Source of the DNA: Hymenobacter negativus
GTDB taxonomy: Bacteria; Bacteroidota; Bacteroidia; Cytophagales; Hymenobacteraceae
Direction: 5' to 3'
DNA length: 64,000 bases
Assembly (NCBI RefSeq): GCF_017571495.1
Contig: NZ_JAGETZ010000003.1
Span: forward strand, 310,001-374,000
How positions within the stretch are numbered: the first letter of the stretch is position 1; each line of letters opens with the position of its first letter. The notes beneath the pieces were generated by a model. The model was given only the letters and a program-made list of their open reading frames with translations. It ran no database searches and had not been told where the DNA came from. This document shows positions 18,098 through 26,418 of the stretch, in pieces. The position numbers were made by a program, and so were the translations under genes.

Positions 18098-19300
18098 ATG
18101 AGTCCATACACTATTCTCATCGGCCTGAGCCTGGCCGTTATCCTTTCCTACCTCTTCGACTTGGCCGCTCGCGCCACCAAAGTGCCTTCGGTGCTGCTGC
18201 TGCTGCTGGCCGGCATCGGCTTCAACCAAGCCGTCACGTACTGGAACATTCCGTTTCACCTGCCGTCGGTGCTGCTCCAGATTCTGGGCATTGTGGGCCT
18301 CATTCTCATCGTGCTCGAAGGCTCGCTCGACCTACGCCTGACCCGCGATAAAATTCCGGTAATCCGGCGCTCGTTTCTGGCGGCAGCGCTCATGCTGCTG
18401 GTTCAGGCCGGGGCCATTGCGGGCCTGTTGCACCTCTACGTGGCCGGGGCCAGCTGGCAAAGCTGCCTGGCTAATGCTGTGCCCCTGGCCGTAATCAGCA
18501 GCGCCGTGGCCATCCCCAGCGTGGCCGGCCTCACGGGCCAAAAGCAGGAGTTCATTATTTACGAAAGCACATTTTCAGACATTATGGGCATCATGCTGTT
18601 CAATTTTGCCTTGCAGGAAGACTTTGCCCAGGGCGTTTCGGTCATCACCTTCGGGCGCGATGTGCTGGCCATTCTGGTGGTGGCAGTGGTGAGCACCGTG
18701 GCGCTGGCGTTTCTGCTGGGACGCTTGCGCGGGCACATCAAATTCTTCCTGCTATTCGCCTTTCTGGTGCTGATGTACAGCCTCGCCAAGAAATACCACC
18801 TGTCTTCGCTGGTCCTCGTACTGGTGTTCGGCCTGGCGGTAAACAACGCCGATTTGTTCCTGCGCGGTCCCCGTCTGCAACGCTGGCTGCATCCCGACCA
18901 GCTTGCCTCTGAGCTGGCCCAACTCAAGAGCCTCACCGCCGAATCGGCCTTCTTGGTGCGCACATTTTTCTTTCTGGCCTTTGGTTTCTCCATCACCCTG
19001 GCCAATCTTATCAGCGGCAACCTGCTGCTGCAAGGCTTGCTCATTGTGGCCGTACTCACCCTTATCCGCTTCCTCTACCTCAAATACATTGCCCGCACCG
19101 ACCTCATTCCCGAGCTATTCATCGCCCCCAAAGGCCTCATCACCGTCCTCCTGTTCTACAGCATTCCCGACCACCTCCACCTCGGCGAAATCAGCGAGAA
19201 TATTCTCTCGATGGTCATCCTCCTAACCGGCCTCCTCATGATGTTCGGCCTCCAACTATCTCACCGAAATGCCATTGGCTTACTGCAGAATGAGGAATAA
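18098..19300 (+). CDS. Cation:proton antiporter (CPA family)
   Basis: A 400-residue integral membrane protein with about 11-12 hydrophobic segments and no soluble C-terminal domain. The N-terminal part (ATKVPSVLLLLLAGIGFN) and the acidic membrane motif in YESTFSDIMGIMLFN, with Ser/Asp in a hydrophobic helix, match Na+/H+ exchangers of the CPA superfamily. It probably exchanges protons for Na+ or K+ at the inner membrane. The 3' end lies 11 bases from the end of the convergent ClC gene. Confidence 0.85.
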   Translation: MSPYTILIGLSLAVILSYLFDLAARATKVPSVLLLLLAGIGFNQAVTYWNIPFHLPSVLLQILGIVGLILIVLEGSLDLRLTRDKIPVIRRSFLAAALMLLVQAGAIAGLLHLYVAGASWQSCLANAVPLAVISSAVAIPSVAGLTGQKQEFIIYESTFSDIMGIMLFNFALQEDFAQGVSVITFGRDVLAILVVAVVSTVALAFLLGRLRGHIKFFLLFAFLVLMYSLAKKYHLSSLVLVLVFGLAVNNADLFLRGPRLQRWLHPDQLASELAQLKSLTAESAFLVRTFFFLAFGFSITLANLISGNLLLQGLLIVAVLTLIRFLYLKYIARTDLIPELFIAPKGLITVLLFYSIPDHLHLGEISENILSMVILLTGLLMMFGLQLSHRNAIGLLQNEE

Positions 19301-19311
19301 AAAAGTAGGTA

Positions 19312-21105
19312 TCAAGCTTCGCTTTCCTGAATAAGCTGCTTGCGGTAGCGCGCCAGAATAGCTGATTTAAGGATGAATCCCAGGTAGCGGCCGTCCTCCT
19401 CACACACCGGCAGGGCCCAGGCATCGTGGCGGTCGAGCAGGGTGAGGGTATGTTCTAGGTCGTCGTTGGGGCCCACCACGGCCGGGGCAGGCTTCATCAG
19501 CTCCCGTACGCTGGTGCTGCCGTAGTGCTCATCGTCGAATAACGCATCGCGCACCGAATCGAGGCTGACCACGCCCAACAGGCGCCCGCCCGCCGCCACC
19601 ACCGGAAACAAATTGCGCGAGGCATGCCGGAAAATATCCACCAGCTCACCCAGCGTTGTGCTGGGGCGCACCGGAATAAAGTCGGTTTCCAGCAGCTTGC
19701 GCGGGTCGAGCTGGGCCAGCAGGCCTCGGTCGCGGTTGGCATACACGTCCACGCCTTTCGCCGTGAGCTTGCGCGTGTACACCGAGTACGGCTCAAAGTA
19801 TTTGGTGATGAGGTAGGAGCTGCTCGTTACCACCATCAGCGGCACAAACAGCGCATAGCCACCCGTAATTTCGGCAATGAGGAAGATAGATGTTAGCGGC
19901 GCATGAATCACGCCGGCCAAGGTGCCAGCCATGCCCAGCACCACAAAATGCACCTCCGGAATGTGCACCAGCCCGCTCAGGTTGATAATTCGGGCGAAGA
20001 AAAAACCCGCCAGCGCCCCCGCAAACAGCGACGAGCCAAACATGCCGCCATTGCCGCCGCCGCCCACTGTAATGCTGGTGGCCACCACCTTCAGCATCAT
20101 GCTGAAGAATACCAGCACCAGCAGCAGCCAGGGGTTATTATCTTGGTAAACCGAGAAAATGCTGGCGTCGGTGATGTGCTCGGCGTGGCCGCGCAACAGC
20201 AGCTCCACCGTATTATAGCCCTCGCCATACAGCGTTGGAAACAGGAAAATTAGCCCTCCAAGCAAGCCGCCGGCTACTAACACTTTGCGCCAGTTCAGCC
20301 CCGGCCAACGCTCAAAAAAATGGTCGAACCAATGATAGGTTCGAATCATGTACACTGAGAAAAAGGCGGTAAATAGTCCCAGTAGCACGTAAAACGGCAC
20401 CGCATCCACTGGCCAGCTCGTCGTAATCAGCACAAATGGCTGTCCTGCATACAGCGCTTTCGAAACCACCGTCGCGGTGGCCGATGAAATCAGGAGGGGG
20501 ATGAAATACTGCGCCGGCAGTTCCAGCAAAATAGTTTCGACCGCAAACAGCACTCCCGCAATGGGCGAGTTGAAAATGGCTGCCACGCCCGCTGCCGAAC
20601 CGCAGCCCGTGAGCAAGCGCCGCCGCCGCCGGTCCAAGTGCAGCACCCGCCCGGCATTGGAGCCCAGGGCGGCACCCGTAACCGAAATAGGAGCTTCCGT
20701 ACCCGCCGAGCCCCCAAACGTCACCGTAAAAAAGGCCGTAATCAGCTGCGAATAGAGCTTGGAGCGCGGCACTACGCTGCCCTCCCGTGCCGTATTATAG
20801 ATGATGGGCGCAATGCCCCGCCCCAACTGCCCCCCTAGAAATAGCCGCGTAAACAGCACCGTTAGGGTGATGCCGATGACCGGATAGACCGACAGCGCAA
20901 ATACTCGATTAGGTTCTGAAATGCCCATTCGGAGCATTTCCTGTCCCCAATGGACCGATGTTTTAAGCAAAACAGCCGCAAGCCCCGCCGCTGCCCCCAC
21001 CAGCACGCTCAAAATGAGCATATACATTCGCTCACTGATGTGGCGCGCCCGCCATACTAGCAGCGGGCGCAACAAGCGGTGAACGGCGTGGTGGGGCATG
21101 GGCAT
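19312..21105 (-). CDS. ClC-family chloride channel/transporter with C-terminal CBS pair
   Basis: The membrane part (residues about 25-440) carries the ClC selectivity motifs GSAGTEAP (gating glutamate present, which favours an H+/Cl- antiporter), the GxFxP-like region around AAIFNSPIAGVLFAVE and GGGGNGGMFGSSLFAGA. Two CBS domains occupy about the last 130 residues and probably bind nucleotides. The open frame begins with a GTG at 21120, but a -7-like box at 21131-21138 would leave that codon almost leaderless. The ATG at 21105 is therefore preferred, giving 597 residues; the ATG at 21099 is also possible. Confidence 0.9.
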   Translation of the reverse strand: MPMPHHAVHRLLRPLLVWRARHISERMYMLILSVLVGAAAGLAAVLLKTSVHWGQEMLRMGISEPNRVFALSVYPVIGITLTVLFTRLFLGGQLGRGIAPIIYNTAREGSVVPRSKLYSQLITAFFTVTFGGSAGTEAPISVTGAALGSNAGRVLHLDRRRRRLLTGCGSAAGVAAIFNSPIAGVLFAVETILLELPAQYFIPLLISSATATVVSKALYAGQPFVLITTSWPVDAVPFYVLLGLFTAFFSVYMIRTYHWFDHFFERWPGLNWRKVLVAGGLLGGLIFLFPTLYGEGYNTVELLLRGHAEHITDASIFSVYQDNNPWLLLVLVFFSMMLKVVATSITVGGGGNGGMFGSSLFAGALAGFFFARIINLSGLVHIPEVHFVVLGMAGTLAGVIHAPLTSIFLIAEITGGYALFVPLMVVTSSSYLITKYFEPYSVYTRKLTAKGVDVYANRDRGLLAQLDPRKLLETDFIPVRPSTTLGELVDIFRHASRNLFPVVAAGGRLLGVVSLDSVRDALFDDEHYGSTSVRELMKPAPAVVGPNDDLEHTLTLLDRHDAWALPVCEEDGRYLGFILKSAILARYRKQLIQESEA

Positions 21106-21130
21106 TGGAAGAGGCGACACATTACCAACG

Positions 21131-21138
21131 CAAAATTG
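21131..21138 (-). promoter_or_regulatory. Probable -7 box (CAATTTTG) for the ClC gene
   Basis: One mismatch to TAnnTTTG on the minus strand, about 26 bases upstream of the preferred ClC start. Confidence 0.4.
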
Positions 21139-21255
21139 CGGATAGTAGATGTAAGCAGCCCACTGCCAACCACTATTATACTTTCCTGCCTGTTGCGATG
21201 CCTTGGCAAAGGGCTGATAATGAAAAGCTTGTGAAAGTAAAAAAGCCTAAATAAG

Positions 21256-21798
21256 CTATTTGGGCAATTCTATCCCCCGCACGTACGTGCGTTTCAGGTG
21301 AGCACCCACTTGCAGCAGCTTCTCATCATGCTCATAGAGCAAGTTGCGCCATAAGCTCTGAATGAGCAGCAACAGGCGTAGCGTCATCATCTCGGCGTCG
21401 TCCGTACCGAGCTGGGTGAAAGCCTGCTTAAGTAGGCTATCAATGGGACTCATGAAGCGCTGAAAATACTTCTGCACCAGTGGCTTGCTGAATTCCTTGT
21501 CCTGTACCTTCCAGAAGTCGGGCTCGTCGTGCACCAGCTTGTAGGGCAGGTCAATGATTTTATCAATCAGCGCTTGTGGGTCTTTCTCGCTAAGAATACC
21601 CCGGTTGGCTTCTACAATGCGCTGGAATCCCTGCTTAATAAGGTACTCAAACAACTTCTCCTTGCTCAGAAAGTACTTAAATAGCAGCGCTTCAGATACG
21701 CCCGCACTTTTTGCAATGAGCAGGGTAGAGGTATTATCGTATCCGCGCTCACCAAAAAGCTGCAAGGCGGTTTGTTCAATTTTAGAATGACTGGTCAT
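21256..21798 (-). CDS. TetR/AcrR family transcriptional regulator
   Basis: A 180-residue protein with the TetR N-terminal helix-turn-helix (residues about 8-52: LQLFGERGYDNTSTLLIAKSAGVSEALLFKYFLSKEKL in pieces; recognition helix SEALLFKYF). The C-terminal ligand domain is unassigned. It is transcribed away from the phenylacetate regulator, with a long shared upstream region (21799-22483) that holds several dyads and a minus-strand -7 box at 22121-22128. The target genes are not evident. Confidence 0.85.
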   Translation of the reverse strand: MTSHSKIEQTALQLFGERGYDNTSTLLIAKSAGVSEALLFKYFLSKEKLFEYLIKQGFQRIVEANRGILSEKDPQALIDKIIDLPYKLVHDEPDFWKVQDKEFSKPLVQKYFQRFMSPIDSLLKQAFTQLGTDDAEMMTLRLLLLIQSLWRNLLYEHDEKLLQVGAHLKRTYVRGIELPK

Positions 21799-21924
21799 GG
21801 GCCAGACCGAATAAAAGAAGATGAAGCCCGAGCGTATGCCCGGAACGAAAAAACAAAGCTTAGCAGTAAAGTAACACTACCTACGCGGCTTCGTGCATAA
21901 GCCGTTCAGTTTACCGCCAAAAGG

Positions 21925-21967
21925 TACAGCCGGCCAAATCGAACAGGGTTCGACTTAGCCGGCTGTA
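21925..21967. terminator. Two-part stem-loop of unknown role
   Basis: TACAGCCGGC (21925-21934) pairs with GCCGGCTGTA (21958-21967), and inside it CGAAC pairs with GTTCG around a short loop. No gene ends here, so it may structure the long leader of the minus-strand TetR gene or be a decayed terminator. Confidence 0.35.
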
Positions 21968-22120
21968 ATAGGCTGAGAAATGCGAAGTTGGCTCCTTCTA
22001 GCGCGAAGGCGACGTCATTTTCAGCGAATGTTGCCAGACGGGGTGGGAGTTCATCTGGTTAAACAGAACGTGGGAATTTGGCTGCCTGACAAACGGGTGA
22101 GATGTTGTCCAGCAGCGATA

Positions 22121-22128
22121 CAAAGGTA
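22121..22128 (-). promoter_or_regulatory. Minus-strand -7 box (TACCTTTG)
   Basis: A perfect TAnnTTTG on the minus strand. Transcription from it would give the TetR gene at 21798 a leader of about 315 bases. Confidence 0.45.
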
Positions 22129-22198
22129 GACAAGCTTTTGATATCTTAAATGAGTGTTAGCTCACTATCTATAAGTGGTTACTCACCTTGCTGTAAGA

Positions 22199-22245
22199 CA
22201 GTGCAATAATTTTAATATTTATTCTGGGTGACCAGAATTGCACTG
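22199..22245. promoter_or_regulatory. Nested dyad, candidate operator
   Basis: CAGTGCAAT (22199-22207) is inverted at 22237-22245. Inside it, ATTCTGG and CCAGAAT form a second dyad around GTGA. The position between divergent regulator genes suggests a binding site for one of them. Confidence 0.4.
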
Positions 22246-22313
22246 CTACATAGAGCTGGTTACAACCTGTTTTGCACTGCAAAGGTGAGTGAGAGATGAA
22301 ATGTTACACCAAA

Positions 22314-22341
22314 GCATTAACTAACAAATGTTAGTTAATGC
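22314..22341. promoter_or_regulatory. Probable operator of the phenylacetate TetR repressor (site 1)
   Basis: A perfect palindrome, GCATTAACTAAC and GTTAGTTAATGC, separated by AAAT. Its core TTAACTAAC-N4-GTTAGTTAA recurs before paaA. It overlaps the -33 region of the promoter whose -7 box is at 22350-22357, as expected for autorepression of the regulator-paaE unit. Confidence 0.75.
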
Positions 22342-22349
22342 TGTCTTAG

Positions 22350-22357
22350 TATCTTTG
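22350..22357 (+). promoter_or_regulatory. -7 box (TATCTTTG) of the regulator-paaE transcript
   Basis: Perfect TAnnTTTG located nine bases downstream of the operator palindrome and about 130 bases before the regulator start. Confidence 0.65.
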
Positions 22358-22483
22358 AGGCATCCATTCCCACCTCCGTTTTCCTTGTTTTATGCTCTTC
22401 TATTCAACGATTGAGCAACTGCTGCGGGCGCTCGGTGCCGCTACTGGCTTTGGCGATAGTGCTACTATACGCTAACCGGGGCT

Positions 22484-23065
22484 ATGAGCAAGAAACAAAA
22501 CAAGCGCCAGATTATTCTGGACGAAGCAGCCAAGTTGTTCAAGCTGAAGGGCTTCGGCGGGACGTCGATGCGCGACCTGGCGGGCGAAGTGGGCATGGAG
22601 GCAGCTAGTATGTACAACCACATCAAGTCGAAAGACGAGATTCTGGAACATCTTTGCTTTCACGTTTCCGATACTTACATCGCCCAACTCGCCCAGGTGG
22701 AGCAGATGCGTGGGTCGAACGGCGACAAGCTTAAAGAACTGCTGCGCCTGCACATTCATCTGATGCTGGAGGATGGTGCGGCCGTGTCGGTAGCTAATAA
22801 CGACTGGAAATACTTAACCAGCGACAAACTGGAGCTATTTAAAGCAGCCCGCAAGCAGTACGAAAAGGGATTTGCCATGCTCATTGAGAACGGCATTGCC
22901 GAGGGCGAGTTTCAGCCTGTGAATGCCTCCGTGGCACTGTTTACCATCCTGTCGGCGGTTCGCTGGGTGGAGTTGTGGTACCGGCCCGGGCGCGGGGTCA
23001 CGGCCCAGGAGTTGGAGCAGGACATCATGACCATCCTACTGAATGGTCTGGCAAAAAAGCAATAA
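22484..23065 (+). CDS. TetR-family regulator of phenylacetate degradation (PaaR-like)
   Basis: A 193-residue protein with a basic N-terminus (MSKKQNKRQ) and a TetR helix-turn-helix at about residues 9-52 (FKLKGFGGTSMRDLAGEVGM, ASMYNHIKSKDEI). The C-terminal part is all-helical. Its stop overlaps the paaE start by one base (TAATG), so the two are co-transcribed. A strong palindrome stands upstream of this gene and a second copy upstream of paaA. By analogy with PaaR repressors, it probably releases DNA on binding phenylacetyl-CoA; this ligand is inferred from context. Confidence 0.82.
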   Translation: MSKKQNKRQIILDEAAKLFKLKGFGGTSMRDLAGEVGMEAASMYNHIKSKDEILEHLCFHVSDTYIAQLAQVEQMRGSNGDKLKELLRLHIHLMLEDGAAVSVANNDWKYLTSDKLELFKAARKQYEKGFAMLIENGIAEGEFQPVNASVALFTILSAVRWVELWYRPGRGVTAQELEQDIMTILLNGLAKKQ

Positions 23066-24144
23066 TGAGCCGATTTCATAAACTGAAGATTAAGCGCATT
23101 CAGCGCGAAACGCCCGACAGCGTGGTGGTGTCGCTCGACGTGCCGGCTGACCTGCGCGAGACGTTTGCGTTCACGCAGGGCCAGTACCTGACCTTTCGGC
23201 GCGAGCATGATGGCGAGGAACTGCGCCGCTCGTACTCCATTTGCAGCAGCCCGTTGGAAGGAGAGTGGCAGGTGGCAATTAAGAAGGTGCCACAGGGCCG
23301 GTTTTCGTCGCTGGCCGTGGATGCGTTGCGGGTAGGAGAGGAGTTGGAGGTGATGCCGCCCGCCGGGCATTTTCACACGCCCTTGCACCCAGAGCAAGCC
23401 AAGCAATACCTCTTTTTTGCGGCTGGCAGTGGCATCACGCCGGTGTTTAGCATCATTAAAACTGCACTGCTGACTGAGCCCGATAGCCGTGTAACGCTGG
23501 TGTATGGCAACCGGGGCCGCAACTCCATCATCTTTAAAGAGGGAATTGAAGGACTGAAAAACCGCTTTCTCAACCGGTTGAGCGTGTACCATGTGCTGAG
23601 CCGGGAGCAGGGTGAGTCAGAGTTGCTGTTTGGTCGTATCGACCAGGTTAAGGCGGCGCAATTTTTACAGAAATTGATGCCGGCCAGTCAAATCGATGAG
23701 TGTTTTATCTGCGGGCCGCAAGACATGATTAATGGCGTGCGGGCCGCGCTTACCGAAGCCGGTGTTGCGCCAGATAAGGTTCACTTTGAGATGTTTGGGT
23801 CGGATAATACCGGGCAAGCGGGCGCAGTTAAAGCCAAGCTGCCACCCGTGGGGGAAGACGATAAGCATAGCCGGGTAACGGTGCAGCTTGACGGCAATAC
23901 CCGCGTACTGGAGATGTCGTATTACGGCAATACTATCCTTGATGCACTGCTGGAAACCGGCGTGGATGCGCCGTATTCCTGTAAAAACGGCATGTGCAGC
24001 ACTTGCCGGGCCCGCGTGATGGATGGCAAAGTGGAAATGGATGTAAACTATTCGCTCTCAGATACCGAAGTAGCGAAAGGCTACGTACTTACCTGCCAGG
24101 CCCGCCCGACATCGGAAACCGTTGCGGTGGATTTTGACCAGTAG
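23065..24144 (+). CDS. paaE: 1,2-phenylacetyl-CoA epoxidase reductase subunit PaaE
   Basis: The start at 23065 (MSRFHKLKIK) overlaps the regulator stop. The 359-residue product has a ferredoxin-reductase module with the FAD motif RRSYSICSSP, an NAD-binding part (FAAGSGITPVFSIIK) and a C-terminal plant-type [2Fe-2S] ferredoxin with ligands in CKNGMCSTCRA and a last cysteine in VLTCQARP. It passes electrons from NADPH to the PaaA di-iron centre in the PaaABCE monooxygenase. It is encoded with the regulator instead of after paaD, its usual place. Confidence 0.95.
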   Translation: MSRFHKLKIKRIQRETPDSVVVSLDVPADLRETFAFTQGQYLTFRREHDGEELRRSYSICSSPLEGEWQVAIKKVPQGRFSSLAVDALRVGEELEVMPPAGHFHTPLHPEQAKQYLFFAAGSGITPVFSIIKTALLTEPDSRVTLVYGNRGRNSIIFKEGIEGLKNRFLNRLSVYHVLSREQGESELLFGRIDQVKAAQFLQKLMPASQIDECFICGPQDMINGVRAALTEAGVAPDKVHFEMFGSDNTGQAGAVKAKLPPVGEDDKHSRVTVQLDGNTRVLEMSYYGNTILDALLETGVDAPYSCKNGMCSTCRARVMDGKVEMDVNYSLSDTEVAKGYVLTCQARPTSETVAVDFDQ

Positions 24145-24166
24145 TCGGATTTAAAATTTCTTACAT

Positions 24167-24188
24167 TTAACTAACGATTGTTAGTTAA
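24167..24188. promoter_or_regulatory. Probable phenylacetate repressor operator before paaA (site 2)
   Basis: TTAACTAAC and GTTAGTTAA flank GATT, the same palindrome as at 22314-22341. A -7-like AAGCTTTG follows directly (24187-24194). It lies 17 bases before the paaA start, so bound repressor would block initiation. Confidence 0.75.
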
Positions 24189-24204
24189 GCTTTGTTGAAA
24201 GCCC

Positions 24205-25155
24205 ATGGAAACGTTAGAAATGACCCAGGAAGAGCAGTTTCAGGCCCGTATTGATGCCGACGTGCGCATTGAGCCCAAAGACTGGATGCCAGATGCCTAC
24301 CGCAAAACGCTGATTCGGCAGATTTCGCAACACGCGCATTCTGAGTTGGTTGGCATGCTGCCGGAGGGGAACTGGATTACGCGTGCCCCTTCGCTCAAGC
24401 GCAAGTCCATCCTACTTTCGAAGGTGCAGGACGAGGCCGGTCACGGCCTCTACCTCTATAGCGCCGCCGAAACGTTGGGCACCACCCGCGACCAGATGCT
24501 GGCCGACCTGCACTCGGGTAAAGCTAAGTATTCCAGCATTTTCAACTACCCCACGCTGAGCTGGGCCGACATGGGCTGCGTGGGCTGGCTGGTGGATGGC
24601 GCTGCCATTCTGAACCAAGTACCGCTGTGCCGTACTTCCTATGGCCCGTATGCCCGCGCCATGGTGCGGGTGTGCAAGGAAGAGAGCTTCCACCAACGCC
24701 AGGGTTTTGAGATAATGCAGACACTGTGCGAAGGCGCACCCGAGCAAAAAGCCATGGCCCAGGAGGCGCTCAACCGCTGGTGGTGGCCTACGCTGATGAT
24801 GTTCGGTCCTAAAGACGAAGACTCGCCCAACACCGCGCAGAGCATGAACTGGCGCATTAAGCGCTTCACCAACGACGAGTTGCGCCAGAAATTTGTAGAT
24901 ATGATGGTGCCCCAGGCTGAGTTTCTGGGCCTGACCGTGCCGGATACGCAAGTGAAATGGAACGAAGCCCGCCAAGCCTACGACTTTGGCGAGGTGAACT
25001 GGGACGAGTTCTGGGCCGTGGTGAAGGGAAACGGCATGTGCAACCGTGACCGTCTGGGTGCCCGTGTGAAGGCGCACGAGGAAGGTGCCTGGGTGCGTGA
25101 GGCCGCCATGGCGCACGCAGCTAAGCGGGCGGCACGGCAGGTCGTAGCGGCGTAA
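24205..25155 (+). CDS. paaA: 1,2-phenylacetyl-CoA epoxidase catalytic subunit PaaA
   Basis: A 316-residue di-iron protein. Metal-binding motifs of the bacterial multicomponent monooxygenase fold are visible in [13 protein letters not shown] and [13 protein letters not shown]. PaaA epoxidises the aromatic ring of phenylacetyl-CoA at the 1,2 position, the committed step of aerobic phenylacetate breakdown. The length matches the E. coli protein closely. It heads the second transcription unit of the cluster, paaABCD-G-H-Z-F, and carries an operator palindrome in its leader. Confidence 0.96.
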   Translation: METLEMTQEEQFQARIDADVRIEPKDWMPDAYRKTLIRQISQHAHSELVGMLPEGNWITRAPSLKRKSILLSKVQDEAGHGLYLYSAAETLGTTRDQMLADLHSGKAKYSSIFNYPTLSWADMGCVGWLVDGAAILNQVPLCRTSYGPYARAMVRVCKEESFHQRQGFEIMQTLCEGAPEQKAMAQEALNRWWWPTLMMFGPKDEDSPNTAQSMNWRIKRFTNDELRQKFVDMMVPQAEFLGLTVPDTQVKWNEARQAYDFGEVNWDEFWAVVKGNGMCNRDRLGARVKAHEEGAWVREAAMAHAAKRAARQVVAA

Positions 25156-25178
25156 CGTAAAAGAAAAAATAGCGAGTT

Positions 25179-25499
25179 ATGAAGCATGACGCGCTAATAC
25201 AGACTGTAATCATGACCCAATCCGAATGGCCTCTATGGGAGGTCTTTATCCGCAGCAAGCAGGGGCTTGACCATAAGCACGTGGGTAGCCTGCACGCGGC
25301 TGATGCGCAGATGGCCATCCAGAATGCCCGCGACGTTTATACGCGCCGGCAGGAGGGAATCAGCATTTGGGTAGTGGAGTCTAAGCATGTGCACGCTTCC
25401 AATCCCGATGATGCGGAAGCCTTCTTCGACCCTGCCAACGACAAAGTGTACCGACACCCGACTTTTTACCAGGTGCCGGATTCTATTAAACACATGTAA
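25179..25499 (+). CDS. paaB: 1,2-phenylacetyl-CoA epoxidase subunit PaaB
   Basis: A 106-residue protein with the PaaB core WPLWEVFIRSKQGLDHKHVG, ARDVYTRRQEG and the ending VYRHPTFYQVPDSIKHM. It is a structural subunit that links PaaAC heterodimers in the epoxidase. The first ATG at 25179 has an A-rich leader; the internal ATG at 25212 (MTQSEWPLW) matches the usual family start better and is equally possible. The stop overlaps the paaC start (TAATG). Confidence 0.94.
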   Translation: MKHDALIQTVIMTQSEWPLWEVFIRSKQGLDHKHVGSLHAADAQMAIQNARDVYTRRQEGISIWVVESKHVHASNPDDAEAFFDPANDKVYRHPTFYQVPDSIKHM

Positions 25500-26314
25500 T
25501 GGAAGACGCTATGCAATTTGCCCCGTCTGAAAATCCGGCGTTGGCCACGTATTCCCCGGAAGTGCGGCAACAGCTGTTTCGGTTCGTTCTGCAACTGGCC
25601 GATACCAGCCTGATTCTGGGCCACCGGCTGAGCGAGTGGTGTGGGCACGGCCCCATTCTGGAGCAGGATTTGGCAATGGCCAATATCGCGCTGGACCTGT
25701 TGGGCGAAACCCGTAGCCTCTACCAATACGCCGCCGAGCTGGAAGGACAGGGACGTACCGAGGACGACCTCGCCTATCTGCGTAGCGCCACCGAATACCG
25801 CAACCCGCTGCTGGTGGAGCAGCCCAACGGCGACTTTGCCGATACCGTGGTGCGACAGTTTCTGTTCGATAATTTCCACTACCACTTCCTGAAGCAACTG
25901 GTGAATAATGCCGATGAGCGACTGGCGGCTATTGCGGAAAAGTCGCTGAAGGAAGCTACTTACCATTTGAAATGGAGTTCGGAATGGGTAATCCGGCTAG
26001 GCGACGGCACGGAGGAAAGCCACCGCCGCGTGGAGAAATCCATCGCGGAATTATGGCGCTTCTCGGGCGAGCTGACAATACCCACGGCGCTGGAAAAAGA
26101 GCTGCAGACTATTGGTCTTATTCCTGAGTACGCTGATATCCAGGCGAGCATGACGGCCCATGCTGAGCGGGTGATGGAAGAGGCTTCGTTAGTCATTCCG
26201 CAGCAGGTGTTTATGCTGACAGGTGGCAAAGACGGGCGGCACACCGAGCACCTAGGCTATATTCTGACCGAGCTGCAGTATATGCAGCGCACCTACCCTG
26301 GCATGACATGGTAA
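25499..26314 (+). CDS. paaC: 1,2-phenylacetyl-CoA epoxidase structural subunit PaaC
   Basis: A 271-residue ferritin-like protein, related in fold to PaaA but without a full di-iron site. Family features include LGHRLSEWCGHGPILEQD, ANIALDLLGE and the C-terminal HTEHLGYILTELQYMQR. It pairs with PaaA and helps bind CoA. The start overlaps the paaB stop; an internal ATG at 25511 could also serve. Confidence 0.95.
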   Translation: MEDAMQFAPSENPALATYSPEVRQQLFRFVLQLADTSLILGHRLSEWCGHGPILEQDLAMANIALDLLGETRSLYQYAAELEGQGRTEDDLAYLRSATEYRNPLLVEQPNGDFADTVVRQFLFDNFHYHFLKQLVNNADERLAAIAEKSLKEATYHLKWSSEWVIRLGDGTEESHRRVEKSIAELWRFSGELTIPTALEKELQTIGLIPEYADIQASMTAHAERVMEEASLVIPQQVFMLTGGKDGRHTEHLGYILTELQYMQRTYPGMTW

Positions 26315-26328
26315 ATGCCTTTCAGCCT

Positions 26329-26418
26329 TTAGCGGTTAGCTGCTGGCTATTAGCTTTTATTTAGTAGTGAATTGGTAATGAGCGAGCTTATAGCTAACAG
26401 CCAGCAGCTAACCGCTGA
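26329..26418. repeat. Palindromic repeat spanning the paaC-paaD junction
   Basis: Arms at 26329-26355 and 26392-26418 are inverted 27-mers built on TTAGCTGCTGGCT and its complement, with two mismatches. The right arm lies inside paaD and encodes about residues 5-14. A related AGCTAACAGC-rich palindrome lies at 47831-47919. Confidence 0.7.

Larger units (their letters stand above)
21799..22483. other. 685-bp divergent regulatory region
   Basis: This stretch between two divergent TetR genes has no convincing protein gene. It holds a hairpin (21925-21967), a minus-strand -7 box, a nested dyad (22199-22245), the phenylacetate operator (22314-22341) and a plus-strand -7 box. A 27-codon reading frame (22392-22475) ends nine bases before the regulator start and could be a leader peptide, with weak support. 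Confidence 0.6.
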
